From assembly GCF_030512175.1 (NCBI RefSeq), contig NZ_JAULBL010000002.1:223689-287688 (forward strand): 64,000 nucleotides of DNA, in the 5' to 3' direction. Below the pieces are notes generated by a model. That model made no database searches and was not told where the DNA came from. It was given only the letters and a program-made list of their open reading frames with translations. Source of the stretch: Paeniglutamicibacter sulfureus. Lineage in GTDB: Bacteria > Actinomycetota > Actinomycetes > Actinomycetales > Micrococcaceae. The position numbers and the translations under genes are program-made. The first letter of the stretch is position 1. Every line of letters starts with the position of its first letter. Shown in pieces: positions 16,100 through 23,737 of this stretch.

Positions 16100-16381
16100 C
16101 TAGACGAAGACGTTGATGATGGTGCCCGCCGCTACCGCGAGGATGCAGACCAGGAGCGAGACCACCAGGCCCTTGAAGCCCTGTATTTCGCGGCCGGTGA
16201 AGGAGGCGAAGGCGAGGTATCCGGCGGAGCAGAGGAAGCCGGCGACTCCGAGCAGGATCACGGCCCAGGCGATCCAGTTGAGGATGGTGGTGAATCCCTC
16301 GGTTCCCGGGGGTTGTTCGGGGGTGGGGTTGGGGATGACCGAAGCCAGGTCCACGCTGGTGTTGAGCAGTTCGAAGAACAT
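16100..16381 (-). CDS. Small two-helix membrane protein, pilin-like
   Basis: The 93-residue product has a polar, Pro-rich N-terminus and two membrane helices (about 34-58 and 70-92) joined by a short polar turn with TGREIQGFKG. The size and the two-helix hairpin are those of TrbC/VirB2-type pilins and of PrgI-like small subunits in Gram-positive secretion systems. No cleavable signal peptide is obvious. Its place just after the first gene of the leftward operon fits a structural subunit made in quantity. Assignment as pilin is by plan only. Confidence 0.65.
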   Translation of the reverse strand: MFFELLNTSVDLASVIPNPTPEQPPGTEGFTTILNWIAWAVILLGVAGFLCSAGYLAFASFTGREIQGFKGLVVSLLVCILAVAAGTIINVFV

Positions 16382-16393
16382 CTGCTGTCCTTT

Positions 16394-17017
16394 CTAGGGG
16401 GTCGGTGGTGGTGTGTTCAGTAGCCGGATGATTTTCTTGAGCCGTCCCGGGATCCGTGCGGGATCCGGCGGGGCGTCCAGCCAGGAGTCGATCCACGGGA
16501 TGTGGGTGCCGCGGGGGACCATGCGCAGGAGGCGCTTGGTGGCTTTTTTGCGGCCGTCGGAGAGGTTGGGTCCGGCATCGATGATGACCAGGGCGGAGAG
16601 GATCGAGCCGGTGAGTTGGCCGCTGGCCCAGGAGCGGATGAACCGGTCCGTGGCCTCCAGGCCGGAATGGTCGTTGCGGGCCACCGCGATGACCGGGATC
16701 GGCCATTCCCGCTGTGTCCAGGCATTTAGGGACATCGGCCAGGCCCGGCCGATGTCCGAGGCCGGGGTGCCCAGCAGCGCGGTGAGCGTGGTGGCCCCGG
16801 CCCCGCCGTGCAGGCCCATGACGGCAATGCCCTCCACGGGGCCGACCTCCCGGGTGTCCCAGGATTCAAGGGGTGCCTCCAGCCGTGGTGAGAGGCCGGG
16901 GCTGGTGGGGCCTTGGACGAGGAGGGACGTTCCCATGAGGTCGTCCCTGATGTCCAGGACCCTTGCCTCCTCGATCACGGGTTGACGAGGGGTAAAAGGG
17001 TTAGACATGCCAGACAC
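16394..17017 (-). CDS. Degenerate P-loop protein (DUF6668-like), first gene of the leftward operon
   Basis: The 207-residue product looks like a ParA/MinD-fold relative: GIAVMGLHGGAGATTLTALL sits where the P-loop belongs, but the invariant lysine is Ala (GGAGATT rather than GGxGKTT). ALVIIDAGPNLSDGRKKA resembles the Walker B region. The pattern matches what I recall as DUF6668. ATP binding is therefore doubtful and a structural or regulatory role more likely. The GTG at 17017 is preferred because AGGAGA lies eight bases upstream; an ATG at 17008 is the alternative. It starts the leftward operon at the divergent regulatory region. Confidence 0.7.
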   Translation of the reverse strand: MSGMSNPFTPRQPVIEEARVLDIRDDLMGTSLLVQGPTSPGLSPRLEAPLESWDTREVGPVEGIAVMGLHGGAGATTLTALLGTPASDIGRAWPMSLNAWTQREWPIPVIAVARNDHSGLEATDRFIRSWASGQLTGSILSALVIIDAGPNLSDGRKKATKRLLRMVPRGTHIPWIDSWLDAPPDPARIPGRLKKIIRLLNTPPPTP

Positions 17018-17116
17018 AGCTAGGTTCTCCTAAGTGGTGTTGGCAACATAAACTGTGATTCCAAGTACAGCATAAACACGCACGCTAAACGACGTCAAAA
17101 CGGACAACGGTTTTAA

Positions 17117-17152
17117 ACACTCGCAAGTGTCAAAAAACGTCTAAAAGACACT
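17117..17152. promoter_or_regulatory. Operator-like repeats in the divergent T4SS promoter region
   Basis: The 190-base spacer between the two divergent transfer operons is unusually A/T-rich for this plasmid. It holds half-sites ACACT (17117-17121), AGTGTC (17126-17131) and GACACT (17147-17152). The first two form an inverted repeat over CGCA, the last two over a 15-base spacer, and GTCTAAAAGAC is a further small palindrome. The neighbouring HTH gene could supply the protein that binds here. TTGACT at 17169-17174 is a possible -35 element, without a good -10. Confidence 0.5.
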
Positions 17153-17210
17153 AAAAACGTTATCGGGCTTGACTTGCTTTACACCTATGACCCACATTGG
17201 AGTAGTGCAG

Positions 17211-17384
17211 ATGAATGATCCACAAGCGGTAGACGCCCTGTTGGCGCAGCTGCCCGAGCTGTCGACCACCGAAGAAATCGCCGACCTGATGCGCGTGAAA
17301 ACCGGAACGATCCTGAAATGGAGCAAGGACTTCGGGCTGAAATCGATTTCCGTGGGTGCCCGCATCCGCCGCTTCCGCAAGTGA
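17211..17384 (+). CDS. Small helix-turn-helix DNA-binding protein, apparently frameshifted
   Basis: As read, the gene encodes 57 residues with an excisionase/MerR-type HTH: LSTTEEIADLMRVKTGTILK followed by SVGARIRRFRK. GGAG nine bases before the ATG at 17211 fixes the start. In this family the domain normally continues with an acidic-hydrophobic helix such as EDLRAFL. Exactly that sequence (EDLRAFLLTSDELSD) lies in the +1 frame right after the TGA and would run to a stop at 17467-17469, overlapping the next start by 11 bases. So either a one-base insertion (real or sequencing) has truncated the protein or it is made by frameshifting. It is the likely regulator of the two divergent transfer operons. 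Confidence 0.7.
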   Translation: MNDPQAVDALLAQLPELSTTEEIADLMRVKTGTILKWSKDFGLKSISVGARIRRFRK

Positions 17385-17458
17385 GGACCTGCGGGCCTTC
17401 CTGCTGACCAGCGACGAGCTCAGCGACCCCGGCAGCGCCCCGTCCCACGGAGAGGAAC

Positions 17459-18919
17459 ATGAGGACTGATCCCGAAAAGGTCCCGGCCTTCCCCGTCTAC
17501 ACGCTGCAACTCAGCGCGGACCGCCAGGCCGTGACCCTTGACGGGGCGGCGGTGCCCCTGGACGCAGACGAGGACTTCGTCAGCGCCGGCACCGCCGCCA
17601 TTGTCGCCAAGCTCCACCGCCACGGCCTGGACGCAGTGCGCGCCAGGGTGCTGGATGCCTCCACCGACACCCAGTGGGACATGATCGTGGACTCCGGCGG
17701 CCAGTTCCTGGACCTGACTCCCCAGCAGGAAGCCGCAGCCGCCACCCGCGAACGCCACCACCGGCGCAGGCGCCTGCTGATCCGCTGCTTCGCCGCGACC
17801 CTGGCGATCCTGCTTGGGGGCGCCGTCGCCGCCGCCGTCGTGGCGGCAAACCAACCGGCGGCCCACCCCGTGGCCTACACACCCGCCGGGGCAGGGGCCA
17901 CCCTACCCGCCGCCCCGCCCCCGGCGCATTCGCCCACCGCCACCTGGAGCCACCCGGCCGCCGCGGACAGCACCGTGAACCTGGTCGAGGACGGCATGCT
18001 CCTGACCGTGGATCCCGCCGGCACCATGACCGGGCGGAACCCCGCCACCGGGCAACCCCTGTGGCGGGGAAGCAAGGCGCCGTTGGATGTGCGCAGCGTG
18101 CACAAGACCACGTGGGCCGGGCAACCCGTCTACGCCGCAACCACCGGACGCGAGCTGCTGCTCTGGCCTACCCGGATGCCCGAAGACACCGACAGCGTCT
18201 CGCCTACCGCTATCCCGCTGGAATCACAGCACAGCGCCCGCGTGGATGTCGGCACCCCCTACATCGACCTGGGCGACTGGTACATCAGGATCCCCGACGC
18301 CACCGGGACTCTGCAGGAGGTGATGATCCCCCCGGGATCCACCGTCCTGACCACCACCGGCGACGGACAGGTCATCACCGCCAACCACGACACGATCTAC
18401 ACCCTGGACAATCAGGGAGCCATCACCGCCCAAGGCCCCTACACCGCCCCCGAGGGGACCACCGGGTACCCGACCCACGTGTGGGGACTGGACGCATCGA
18501 ACCTCCTGCTGGGCTGGGGCGGGGCCTCGCGCACCCTGGCCGTGCTGAACCTCGAAACCCGACAGATCCCTTTCAGTGCACAGCCCCGCTCCCTGCCGGG
18601 GGCCCGGAGCGTCCCGCTGGTCGATGCCCAGGCACGGACCGCAGCCATCGGATCGGTCGGACTGCGCTACGGGGCCAACCCCGCGGTGGTCGACCTGAAA
18701 TCCTTCACGCCCACGGCGGTGCGCGGCCCGGTGGTGTATGCCAACACCAACAACGGCCCGGTGACGATGGACCTCACCGGCAGCGCACCGGAACCCGAAA
18801 CCTGGGAAAGCTACAGCCCCCGGGACCCCGCCCCCGCACTGGTCACCCCTGATGCGGTCTACCTCGTGGCCACCCAACTGGAACGCACGGTGGTCTACCG
18901 CTCCGACCGGGTGCAGTAG
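17459..18919 (+). CDS. Membrane-anchored, propeller-like protein of the rightward T4SS operon
   Basis: The 486-residue product has a cytoplasmic N-terminal domain (about 1-100) and a basic stretch RERHHRRRRLL before one membrane helix (about 108-130). A Pro/Ala-rich linker follows, then an external domain of about 320 residues with repeated blades such as LLTVDPAGTMTGRNPATGQP, QVITANHDTIYTLDNQG and a closing DAVYLVATQLERTVVYRSD. This pattern suggests a PQQ-type or WD-like beta-propeller. Actinobacterial conjugation operons often carry such a protein before the wall hydrolase, but its role is unknown. It could organise envelope components. No enzyme motif is seen. Confidence 0.7.
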   Translation: MRTDPEKVPAFPVYTLQLSADRQAVTLDGAAVPLDADEDFVSAGTAAIVAKLHRHGLDAVRARVLDASTDTQWDMIVDSGGQFLDLTPQQEAAAATRERHHRRRRLLIRCFAATLAILLGGAVAAAVVAANQPAAHPVAYTPAGAGATLPAAPPPAHSPTATWSHPAAADSTVNLVEDGMLLTVDPAGTMTGRNPATGQPLWRGSKAPLDVRSVHKTTWAGQPVYAATTGRELLLWPTRMPEDTDSVSPTAIPLESQHSARVDVGTPYIDLGDWYIRIPDATGTLQEVMIPPGSTVLTTTGDGQVITANHDTIYTLDNQGAITAQGPYTAPEGTTGYPTHVWGLDASNLLLGWGGASRTLAVLNLETRQIPFSAQPRSLPGARSVPLVDAQARTAAIGSVGLRYGANPAVVDLKSFTPTAVRGPVVYANTNNGPVTMDLTGSAPEPETWESYSPRDPAPALVTPDAVYLVATQLERTVVYRSDRVQ

Positions 18920-18931
18920 GGAAGGCGAAGC

Positions 18932-20059
18932 GTGGTAGAAAACCCCGGGGGTACCGGCAAGATCCTCCTTGGCACCGGCATGGTCCTGCTGCTGGTCCTC
19001 ATGACGCCGGTGCTGTTGTTCATGGGCGGCAGCGAAAGACAGGCCGCCGACCCCTTGGGCCCCTGCCTGCCGCCGGGGGAAAACGGCACCCACGGCACGG
19101 ACACAACCAGCAGCGTTCCGGAGCAGTACCGTGAAGCCCTCGATAAGGCGGCACGAACCGCCGGCCTTCCCGCCTCGCTGCTGGCGGCCCAGATCAAGCA
19201 GGAATCGGGGTGGAACCCCCGCGCCGTTTCGCCCGTGGGCGCCAAGGGCCTGGCGCAGTTCATGCCCCAGACCTGGGCCGAATACGGCAACGGCAAGGAT
19301 CCCTTTGACCCGTTCGCGGCCCTGGATGCCCAGGGCCGCTACATGAAATACCTCGTCGATGTCGTCTCCGCCCTGGCCACGTCCGAAACCCAGAAGATCG
19401 AATTCGCGCTGGCCGCCTACAACGCCGGCCCCGGAAACGTCCAAACATACGGCGGCATCCCACCCTTTAGCGAAACCCGGGATTACGTCACGAAGATCAT
19501 GGAAAGCTCCCAGGTCGATTATTCATCCTCCTGTGAACCACCCGGTGGTTTTGAATTCGGGGACCTGGGCCCCGGCGACTGGGTCAATCCCCTTCCCGGT
19601 TCGCGCCTGACTTCGCCCTTCGGAACACGCCCATGTCCGCTGTCCAGCTGTGCGGGCAGACCGTTCTTGCTCTACCACGAAGGCATCGACCTGGCCGGCG
19701 GAGACGAGATGTTCTATGCGCCCACCGACATGGAAATCACCTATGTCAGCGCCGGAGCGAGCGACCGGCTCTACGGCGTGTATGGCAACTACATTTTTGC
19801 GAAGCAAACCCAGGCCCCGTACCTCGTCTTTGAGTTCCACGAAGCCAGGGACAACTCCCTGCTGGTGGAAACCGGCGACATCGTCAGGGCCGGCACCCCC
19901 CTGGGTGCCCCCGGAGCCACGGGCAACTCCTCGGGCGTTCACCTCCACTTTCAGATCAACCGCCCCGACACCACGTCGATCTACGCACCGGCGGTCAACA
20001 ACGGAAAATCCCTGGACCCCATGCCATACCTCAGGGAGAAAGGGATCTCGTTCCAGTGA
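18932..20059 (+). CDS. Bifunctional cell-wall hydrolase: SLT transglycosylase plus M23 peptidase
   Basis: The 375-residue product opens the cell wall for the transfer apparatus (VirB1-like role). An N-terminal signal or anchor helix (about 9-30) leads into a lytic transglycosylase domain (about 60-190): QIKQESGWNP with the catalytic Glu, then SPVGAKGLAQFMPQTW and FALAAYNAGPGNV. An M23/LytM domain follows (about 220-370) with YHEGIDLAG (HxxGxD zinc ligands) and GVHLHFQ (HxH). All key residues are present, so both activities are expected. It lies 12 bases after the propeller-like gene and overlaps the lipoprotein gene by four bases. Confidence 0.92.
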   Translation: MVENPGGTGKILLGTGMVLLLVLMTPVLLFMGGSERQAADPLGPCLPPGENGTHGTDTTSSVPEQYREALDKAARTAGLPASLLAAQIKQESGWNPRAVSPVGAKGLAQFMPQTWAEYGNGKDPFDPFAALDAQGRYMKYLVDVVSALATSETQKIEFALAAYNAGPGNVQTYGGIPPFSETRDYVTKIMESSQVDYSSSCEPPGGFEFGDLGPGDWVNPLPGSRLTSPFGTRPCPLSSCAGRPFLLYHEGIDLAGGDEMFYAPTDMEITYVSAGASDRLYGVYGNYIFAKQTQAPYLVFEFHEARDNSLLVETGDIVRAGTPLGAPGATGNSSGVHLHFQINRPDTTSIYAPAVNNGKSLDPMPYLREKGISFQ

Positions 20060-20601
20060 AACCCAAAACCAGCGCCCTGCTGGCAGCAACCCTCCTTGCC
20101 CTGTGCACGGCATGCAGCCAGCCGGCCACACCCGAGCCCGCACCGGCCGCCGCCCCCGGCGCGGCCTCCAAAGCACCGTTCTCAGCCACCGAGGAACCCG
20201 GATCGACTGAGGATCCCGGCGTGGCCGCGAAGAAAAAACTGGCCTTTGAAGCCGCTAGGATCATGACGACCTGGACACCGGCCGAGGACTTCAACCGCAC
20301 CGCCGCAGAACAACGGGCCAGCCACCTCATGACCGGGCAGCGCGCCCAGGAAATCATGGTCCCGGAACGTCCGGCCAGCGGTGTCCAATGGCTCCAGGCG
20401 GCCCAAAAGCAGGCGACCAGCCAACCACGCATCAGCCTCGAAGAAGAACACCACGCTACGGACACCATGGCCGTGGTGTCCACCTGGCAATGGATCACCC
20501 CCGACGGGGACAGCTTCGCCGGTGAAAGCTACCTTTTCCACTTCACGTTCACCGACGAAAAGCCCTACAAAATCCGTGATTACACCTACAGCAGCCGCTA
20601 G
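20056..20601 (+). CDS. Small lipoprotein of the T4SS operon
   Basis: The 181-residue product has a lipoprotein-type signal (basic KPK, hydrophobic core, candidate lipid Cys20 in LCTACSQPA) and a Pro/Ala-rich linker. A compact C-terminal domain of about 110 residues contains WTPAEDFNRTAAEQRASHLM and TWQWITPDGDSFAGESYLFH. The fold is reminiscent of NTF2-like/VirB8-type external domains, though this cannot be settled by eye. The GTG start lies within the hydrolase stop codon, so it is translationally coupled. Surface-exposed T4SS component is the most likely role. Confidence 0.72.
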   Translation: MKPKTSALLAATLLALCTACSQPATPEPAPAAAPGAASKAPFSATEEPGSTEDPGVAAKKKLAFEAARIMTTWTPAEDFNRTAAEQRASHLMTGQRAQEIMVPERPASGVQWLQAAQKQATSQPRISLEEEHHATDTMAVVSTWQWITPDGDSFAGESYLFHFTFTDEKPYKIRDYTYSSR

Positions 20602-20623
20602 ACAGAACCCAGGAGAACCTGAC

Positions 20624-22066
20624 ATGAGCACTCTGCAATCCAGCGTGGAAGCGACCTTGCATGAGGACGGCACCGCCAGCGTCACCATCGAGGGCCACCA
20701 CCAGCACCTCGACACCGACACTGCCGAAACGGCACGCAGCAAGACACTGGACATCGTCATCGAACACGCACAAACCACCGGTGCCACGGTCAGGGCCCTC
20801 ATGCACGACACCACCGGCCGGTGGCCCCTCCTGGTCCACCCCAACGGCACCGTGGAACCCGACACGGAGAACATCGTCCCCGCCCCGGCACAGGATCCAC
20901 CCACGGCAACCCCACAGGCCAAACGCCGCCAAGCCAACCCCGCTCCGGCCAAGCCACACGCCGCAGAGGCCCCCGCACGGTCCGCAGCAGCGACAGCAGG
21001 GAAAGCACCCAAACCAACGAGAACCGGCAAGAATCCCTTCCTCCCGGACAGCCCCGAAGCCCCGAACAAGCCGGAAGCCCCAGCCGAACTTCCCGGACGC
21101 CGCGAAGCACGCAGCTCTTTCCTTGTCACCGAAACAGTCGAGAAACCAGCGACCCGGGGATTGCGGGGCGTCCTCACCCGTGCCGGGATTCGAGTCAGCC
21201 CCGGCGACGCCGAGCGCGCCGAGCGGGCCGATGCACAGGCCGTGAGCCAGCACTGGCCAGGACAGCGCACCATCGCCATCGTCAACGGCAAGGGCGGCGC
21301 TGGCAAGACCCCCACCACCGTGCTGTTGAGCGCCATCTTTGCCCGCTACGGCGGCGCAGGAGTCCTGGCATGGGATAACAACCAGACCCGCGGCACCTTG
21401 GGCTGGAGGACTGAGCAAGGACCCCACGAGGCCACCTTGCTGGAACTGCTGCCCGAAACCAACCGACTGCTCAGCACCAGCGCACAATCCGCGGACCTGG
21501 CGCACTTCGTGCACCACCAAACCCGCGACAAATACGACGTGCTGCGATCAAAGCCCATGGCCCTGGCCCACGAACAACGCATCGAGCCCGCCGACGTGGA
21601 CGCCATCCACTCGGTGGCCGCCAAATACTACCGACTGATCTTCATCGACTCGGGCAACGACGAATCGGACCCCATGTGGCTGCGCATGATCGACCACGCC
21701 GACCAACTCGTCGTGGCCACCAGCACCCGCAACGACCACGCAGAAGCAGGCGCACTGCTGCTGGAAGGGCTGGCCGAACGCAACGAACACTCCGCGAGAC
21801 TTACCCGTGAAGCCGTAGCCGTTGTTTCCCAAGCCGATCCCAAGGCCACCCGTACCGACATGGAAAGCGTCGCAAAGGGCTACGAAGCACTGGTGCGCCA
21901 AGCCGTACAGGTACCCCATGACCCGGCTCTGGTCGATGGCCAAATCTTCTACGAATCCCTACGCCCAGCGACACAGCGCGCCTGGCTCGCCGCTGCAGCC
22001 GCAGTGGCAGGTGGCCTCAGCCGAAATCGGGCTCTGGGGAGGATCCGTACGGAAATTCACGCTTAG
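20624..22066 (+). CDS. ParA/MinD-like ATPase with long disordered N-terminus
   Basis: The 480-residue product has an N-terminal domain of about 80 residues, a Pro/Ala/Lys-rich disordered region (about 85-150) and a C-terminal ParA-type ATPase. Walker A is KGGAGKTPTT near residues 222-231 (Pro where ParA usually has Thr/Ser after GKT). The second motif is AWDNNQTRGTLGW and the Walker B-like segment is YRLIFIDSGNDES. AGGAGA seven bases before the ATG at 20624 supports the start. No ParB gene is visible, and it closes the rightward T4SS operon, so it may position the transfer machine rather than partition the plasmid. Its last codons form the boundary repeat. Confidence 0.82.
   Translation: MSTLQSSVEATLHEDGTASVTIEGHHQHLDTDTAETARSKTLDIVIEHAQTTGATVRALMHDTTGRWPLLVHPNGTVEPDTENIVPAPAQDPPTATPQAKRRQANPAPAKPHAAEAPARSAAATAGKAPKPTRTGKNPFLPDSPEAPNKPEAPAELPGRREARSSFLVTETVEKPATRGLRGVLTRAGIRVSPGDAERAERADAQAVSQHWPGQRTIAIVNGKGGAGKTPTTVLLSAIFARYGGAGVLAWDNNQTRGTLGWRTEQGPHEATLLELLPETNRLLSTSAQSADLAHFVHHQTRDKYDVLRSKPMALAHEQRIEPADVDAIHSVAAKYYRLIFIDSGNDESDPMWLRMIDHADQLVVATSTRNDHAEAGALLLEGLAERNEHSARLTREAVAVVSQADPKATRTDMESVAKGYEALVRQAVQVPHDPALVDGQIFYESLRPATQRAWLAAAAAVAGGLSRNRALGRIRTEIHA
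22042..22063 (+). repeat. Boundary repeat copy C (22 bp, perfect match to copy B)
   Basis: These bases encode the last residues before the stop of the ParA-like protein (IRTEIHA) and are identical to the minus strand of 8754-8775. Recombination sites that overlap the 3' end of a gene and restore its last codons are typical of site-specific integration, so this could be an attachment-type site. No integrase gene is in the window. Confidence 0.85.
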
Positions 22067-22472
22067 GACGTTGCGGTGTTGATTTCCGGCATAATACGCA
22101 CTCGTTCAGGATCCAGCGATATGAACCCGTTGCGTCGCTCGGCACAAAAATTTGCCTTGGACAGCTGTGTGGGAATCCCGCGGGTTCGCCTCGATTACGA
22201 CAGACTGAGGGGGCCTCCCCCGACCCTTTTATTAAACCGATAATAAATATTATGTCAACTAATAAAGAGACTATTTGCAAAACGTGCAGGTACTCCGTTT
22301 TAGATACCTTGATCGTGTTTAGACCAACCGCGTTCTGACCTGTTGTTCTATGCTCGCTTCTCCGAAGGCTGCATGGGGCGTCAGATTGACGCGCGCTGCC
22401 GTGGTTTCAGCTTGCGACAACTGTTTTCACGTTTGGCTATTGCATTTCTTGCGGGTTGTCTGCATTATTTCC

Positions 22473-22498
22473 ATCCATGCATGCATGCATGCATGGAT
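22473..22498. repeat. 26-base perfect palindrome built of CATG units
   Basis: The stretch is ATCCATGC, repeated ATGC units, then GCATGGAT: a simple tetranucleotide repeat that is its own reverse complement over 26 bases. It may have arisen by slippage, may form a cruciform, and lies at the edge of the HNH-like remnant. Confidence 0.8.
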
Positions 22499-22499
22499 C

Positions 22500-22633
22500 C
22501 CTCGTCGTGTGCCGCTCTGGGATTTCCGTCTTGGTTCAAGGTGATCCGGCCGTAGCCGTCGTCGCTGGTAGCCCCGACCCAGAACCAATAGCCCTCCGGA
22601 GGCGGGCCTTTGATCACCTTTGCCCATAACCGT
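22500..22633 (-). pseudogene. Fragment of an HNH-endonuclease-like protein
   Basis: Read on the minus strand between two stops, this segment gives VIKGPPPEGYWFWVGATSDD followed by GYGRITLNQDGNPRAAH. The W-x-W-x-G and DGYGR pattern resembles the start of phage and plasmid HNH proteins (usually CWxWxGA...DGYGR), here with Tyr for the first Cys and without the HNH motif itself. It ends at the CATG palindrome. A degraded fragment is likely; the family call is tentative. Confidence 0.3.
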
Positions 22634-22995
22634 CATTTCCCCCATGGATTACCTCTTGGTGAGGAATCGCAACTTTCGGGACCGGACTCGGGAGGTTGCC
22701 TCACTATGTATAGTCAAGAGTCCAATACGCGGTTCCCCTCCCTGTCCATACAGTCAGTAGAACCTCGGCAGAATAGCCGACACCAAGAACGCCAGGCGAG
22801 TGGCGTTTCCGGGCATCACTTCCAGCACGCCAGGACGATGCCAGTCCCCCAGACTTAACCCCAAGTTGGTCAGCATCAGGGCACCCCGCCAAATGTTTCC
22901 CCCCAAGAGGCATTTGGCACTCAAGTTTCCCCGGCGGCTACTTTCCCAAGGGTAGCCGCCCTCGGCATCGCCGGGCGTGCTGATGCTTGTTGCTT

Positions 22996-23091
22996 ACCCA
23001 CATCGACCTCAAGTACGGAGCCGCACCAAAACTCATCCGCCTCGCCAAGTCAGGGATCATCAGAATCGCCACCAAGGGCAAGAACGGATGA
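22996..23091 (+). pseudogene. C-terminal remnant of an unknown gene
   Basis: The frame ending at the TGA 23089-23091 reads HIDLKYGAAPKLIRLAKSG and then IIRIATKGKNG, with mostly G or C in third positions, as in real genes of this genome. No upstream start or domain is present, so it looks like the tail of a deleted gene. I do not recognise the family. Confidence 0.25.
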
Positions 23092-23642
23092 AAACCCTAG
23101 GGCTTCGCGTGGTCTCTCCCGTCCGCCCACGCCTACGGGTCAGCTTTACGGAGCCGCACGCACGGCGCCGGTCGGCGTCAGCGGCCGTGAGCACGCGAAT
23201 GGCTGGCTCAGCCCGGTGCATTTTTGCAAAGACGTCGGCGAGTAGCTCGATGCATCCCCACCGACCCTTACATCCCAGGATGAAAAAGTACGGCACCGTG
23301 GTCGAGAGTACGGCCGGGGTTTGCCCACACGATCCCCCGCTCGGCAAGCCCCGGCCCCTGAAAGAGGGCTCCCCCAAGAATCCCCCAGCTCCCTTGCAAC
23401 TTCTTAGCGCTGGAATGGCCTACTTAGAGTTGACGAAACACAACTCCCGGTGTCCTTCCATGCTGTGGACATAGTTTCAGGTCGGGTCATCGGTCCCATA
23501 GGCCCGAATCCCTCGGGGGTTTCCCGCGGGCATCCCGGGCGTTGGCGGGAACCGGGATCAGCGATCGACGGTGCCTGAGATGAAAGCTCTAGCATGCCCA
23601 ATGCCGCGGGCAAGACCCAGCCCAGACACTGAAGCATCAAAC

Positions 23643-23677
23643 AACGGGGGCCGAACAATATGTGTTCGGCCCCCGTT
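23643..23677 (-). terminator. Terminator hairpin after the FAD/FeS oxidase gene
   Basis: A perfect 15-bp stem (23643-23657 with 23663-23677, five-base loop, GC-rich core GGGGGCCGAACA) lies 60 bases beyond the oxidase stop. Reading leftward it is followed by GTTTGATG, a weak T tract. Confidence 0.8.
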
Positions 23678-23737
23678 CGCCATCACCCACTGCCGGACAG
23701 CGGGTCCCTTCGCAGAGGGCAGGGGTAGGTGCAAATC

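Larger units (their letters stand above)
22067..23642. other. Eroded gene-free junction region
   Basis: About 1.6 kb separate the transfer module from the catabolic cargo without an intact gene. The first 250 bases are A/T-rich. Further on I see a long CATG palindrome, a fragment resembling an HNH-type protein on the minus strand, and a short C-terminal coding remnant near 23.0 kb with high third-position GC. The rest shows only short, unrecognised frames. It looks like the scar of several insertions and deletions. Confidence 0.5.

Noticed and set aside
18224-19444. Leftward frame of about 400 codons
   Set aside because: It is antisense to the propeller-like gene and the SLT domain, both supported by motifs and ribosome sites.
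22473-22498. CATG repeat as part of a CRISPR array
   Set aside because: It is a single tetranucleotide palindrome without spaced repeats or cas genes nearby.
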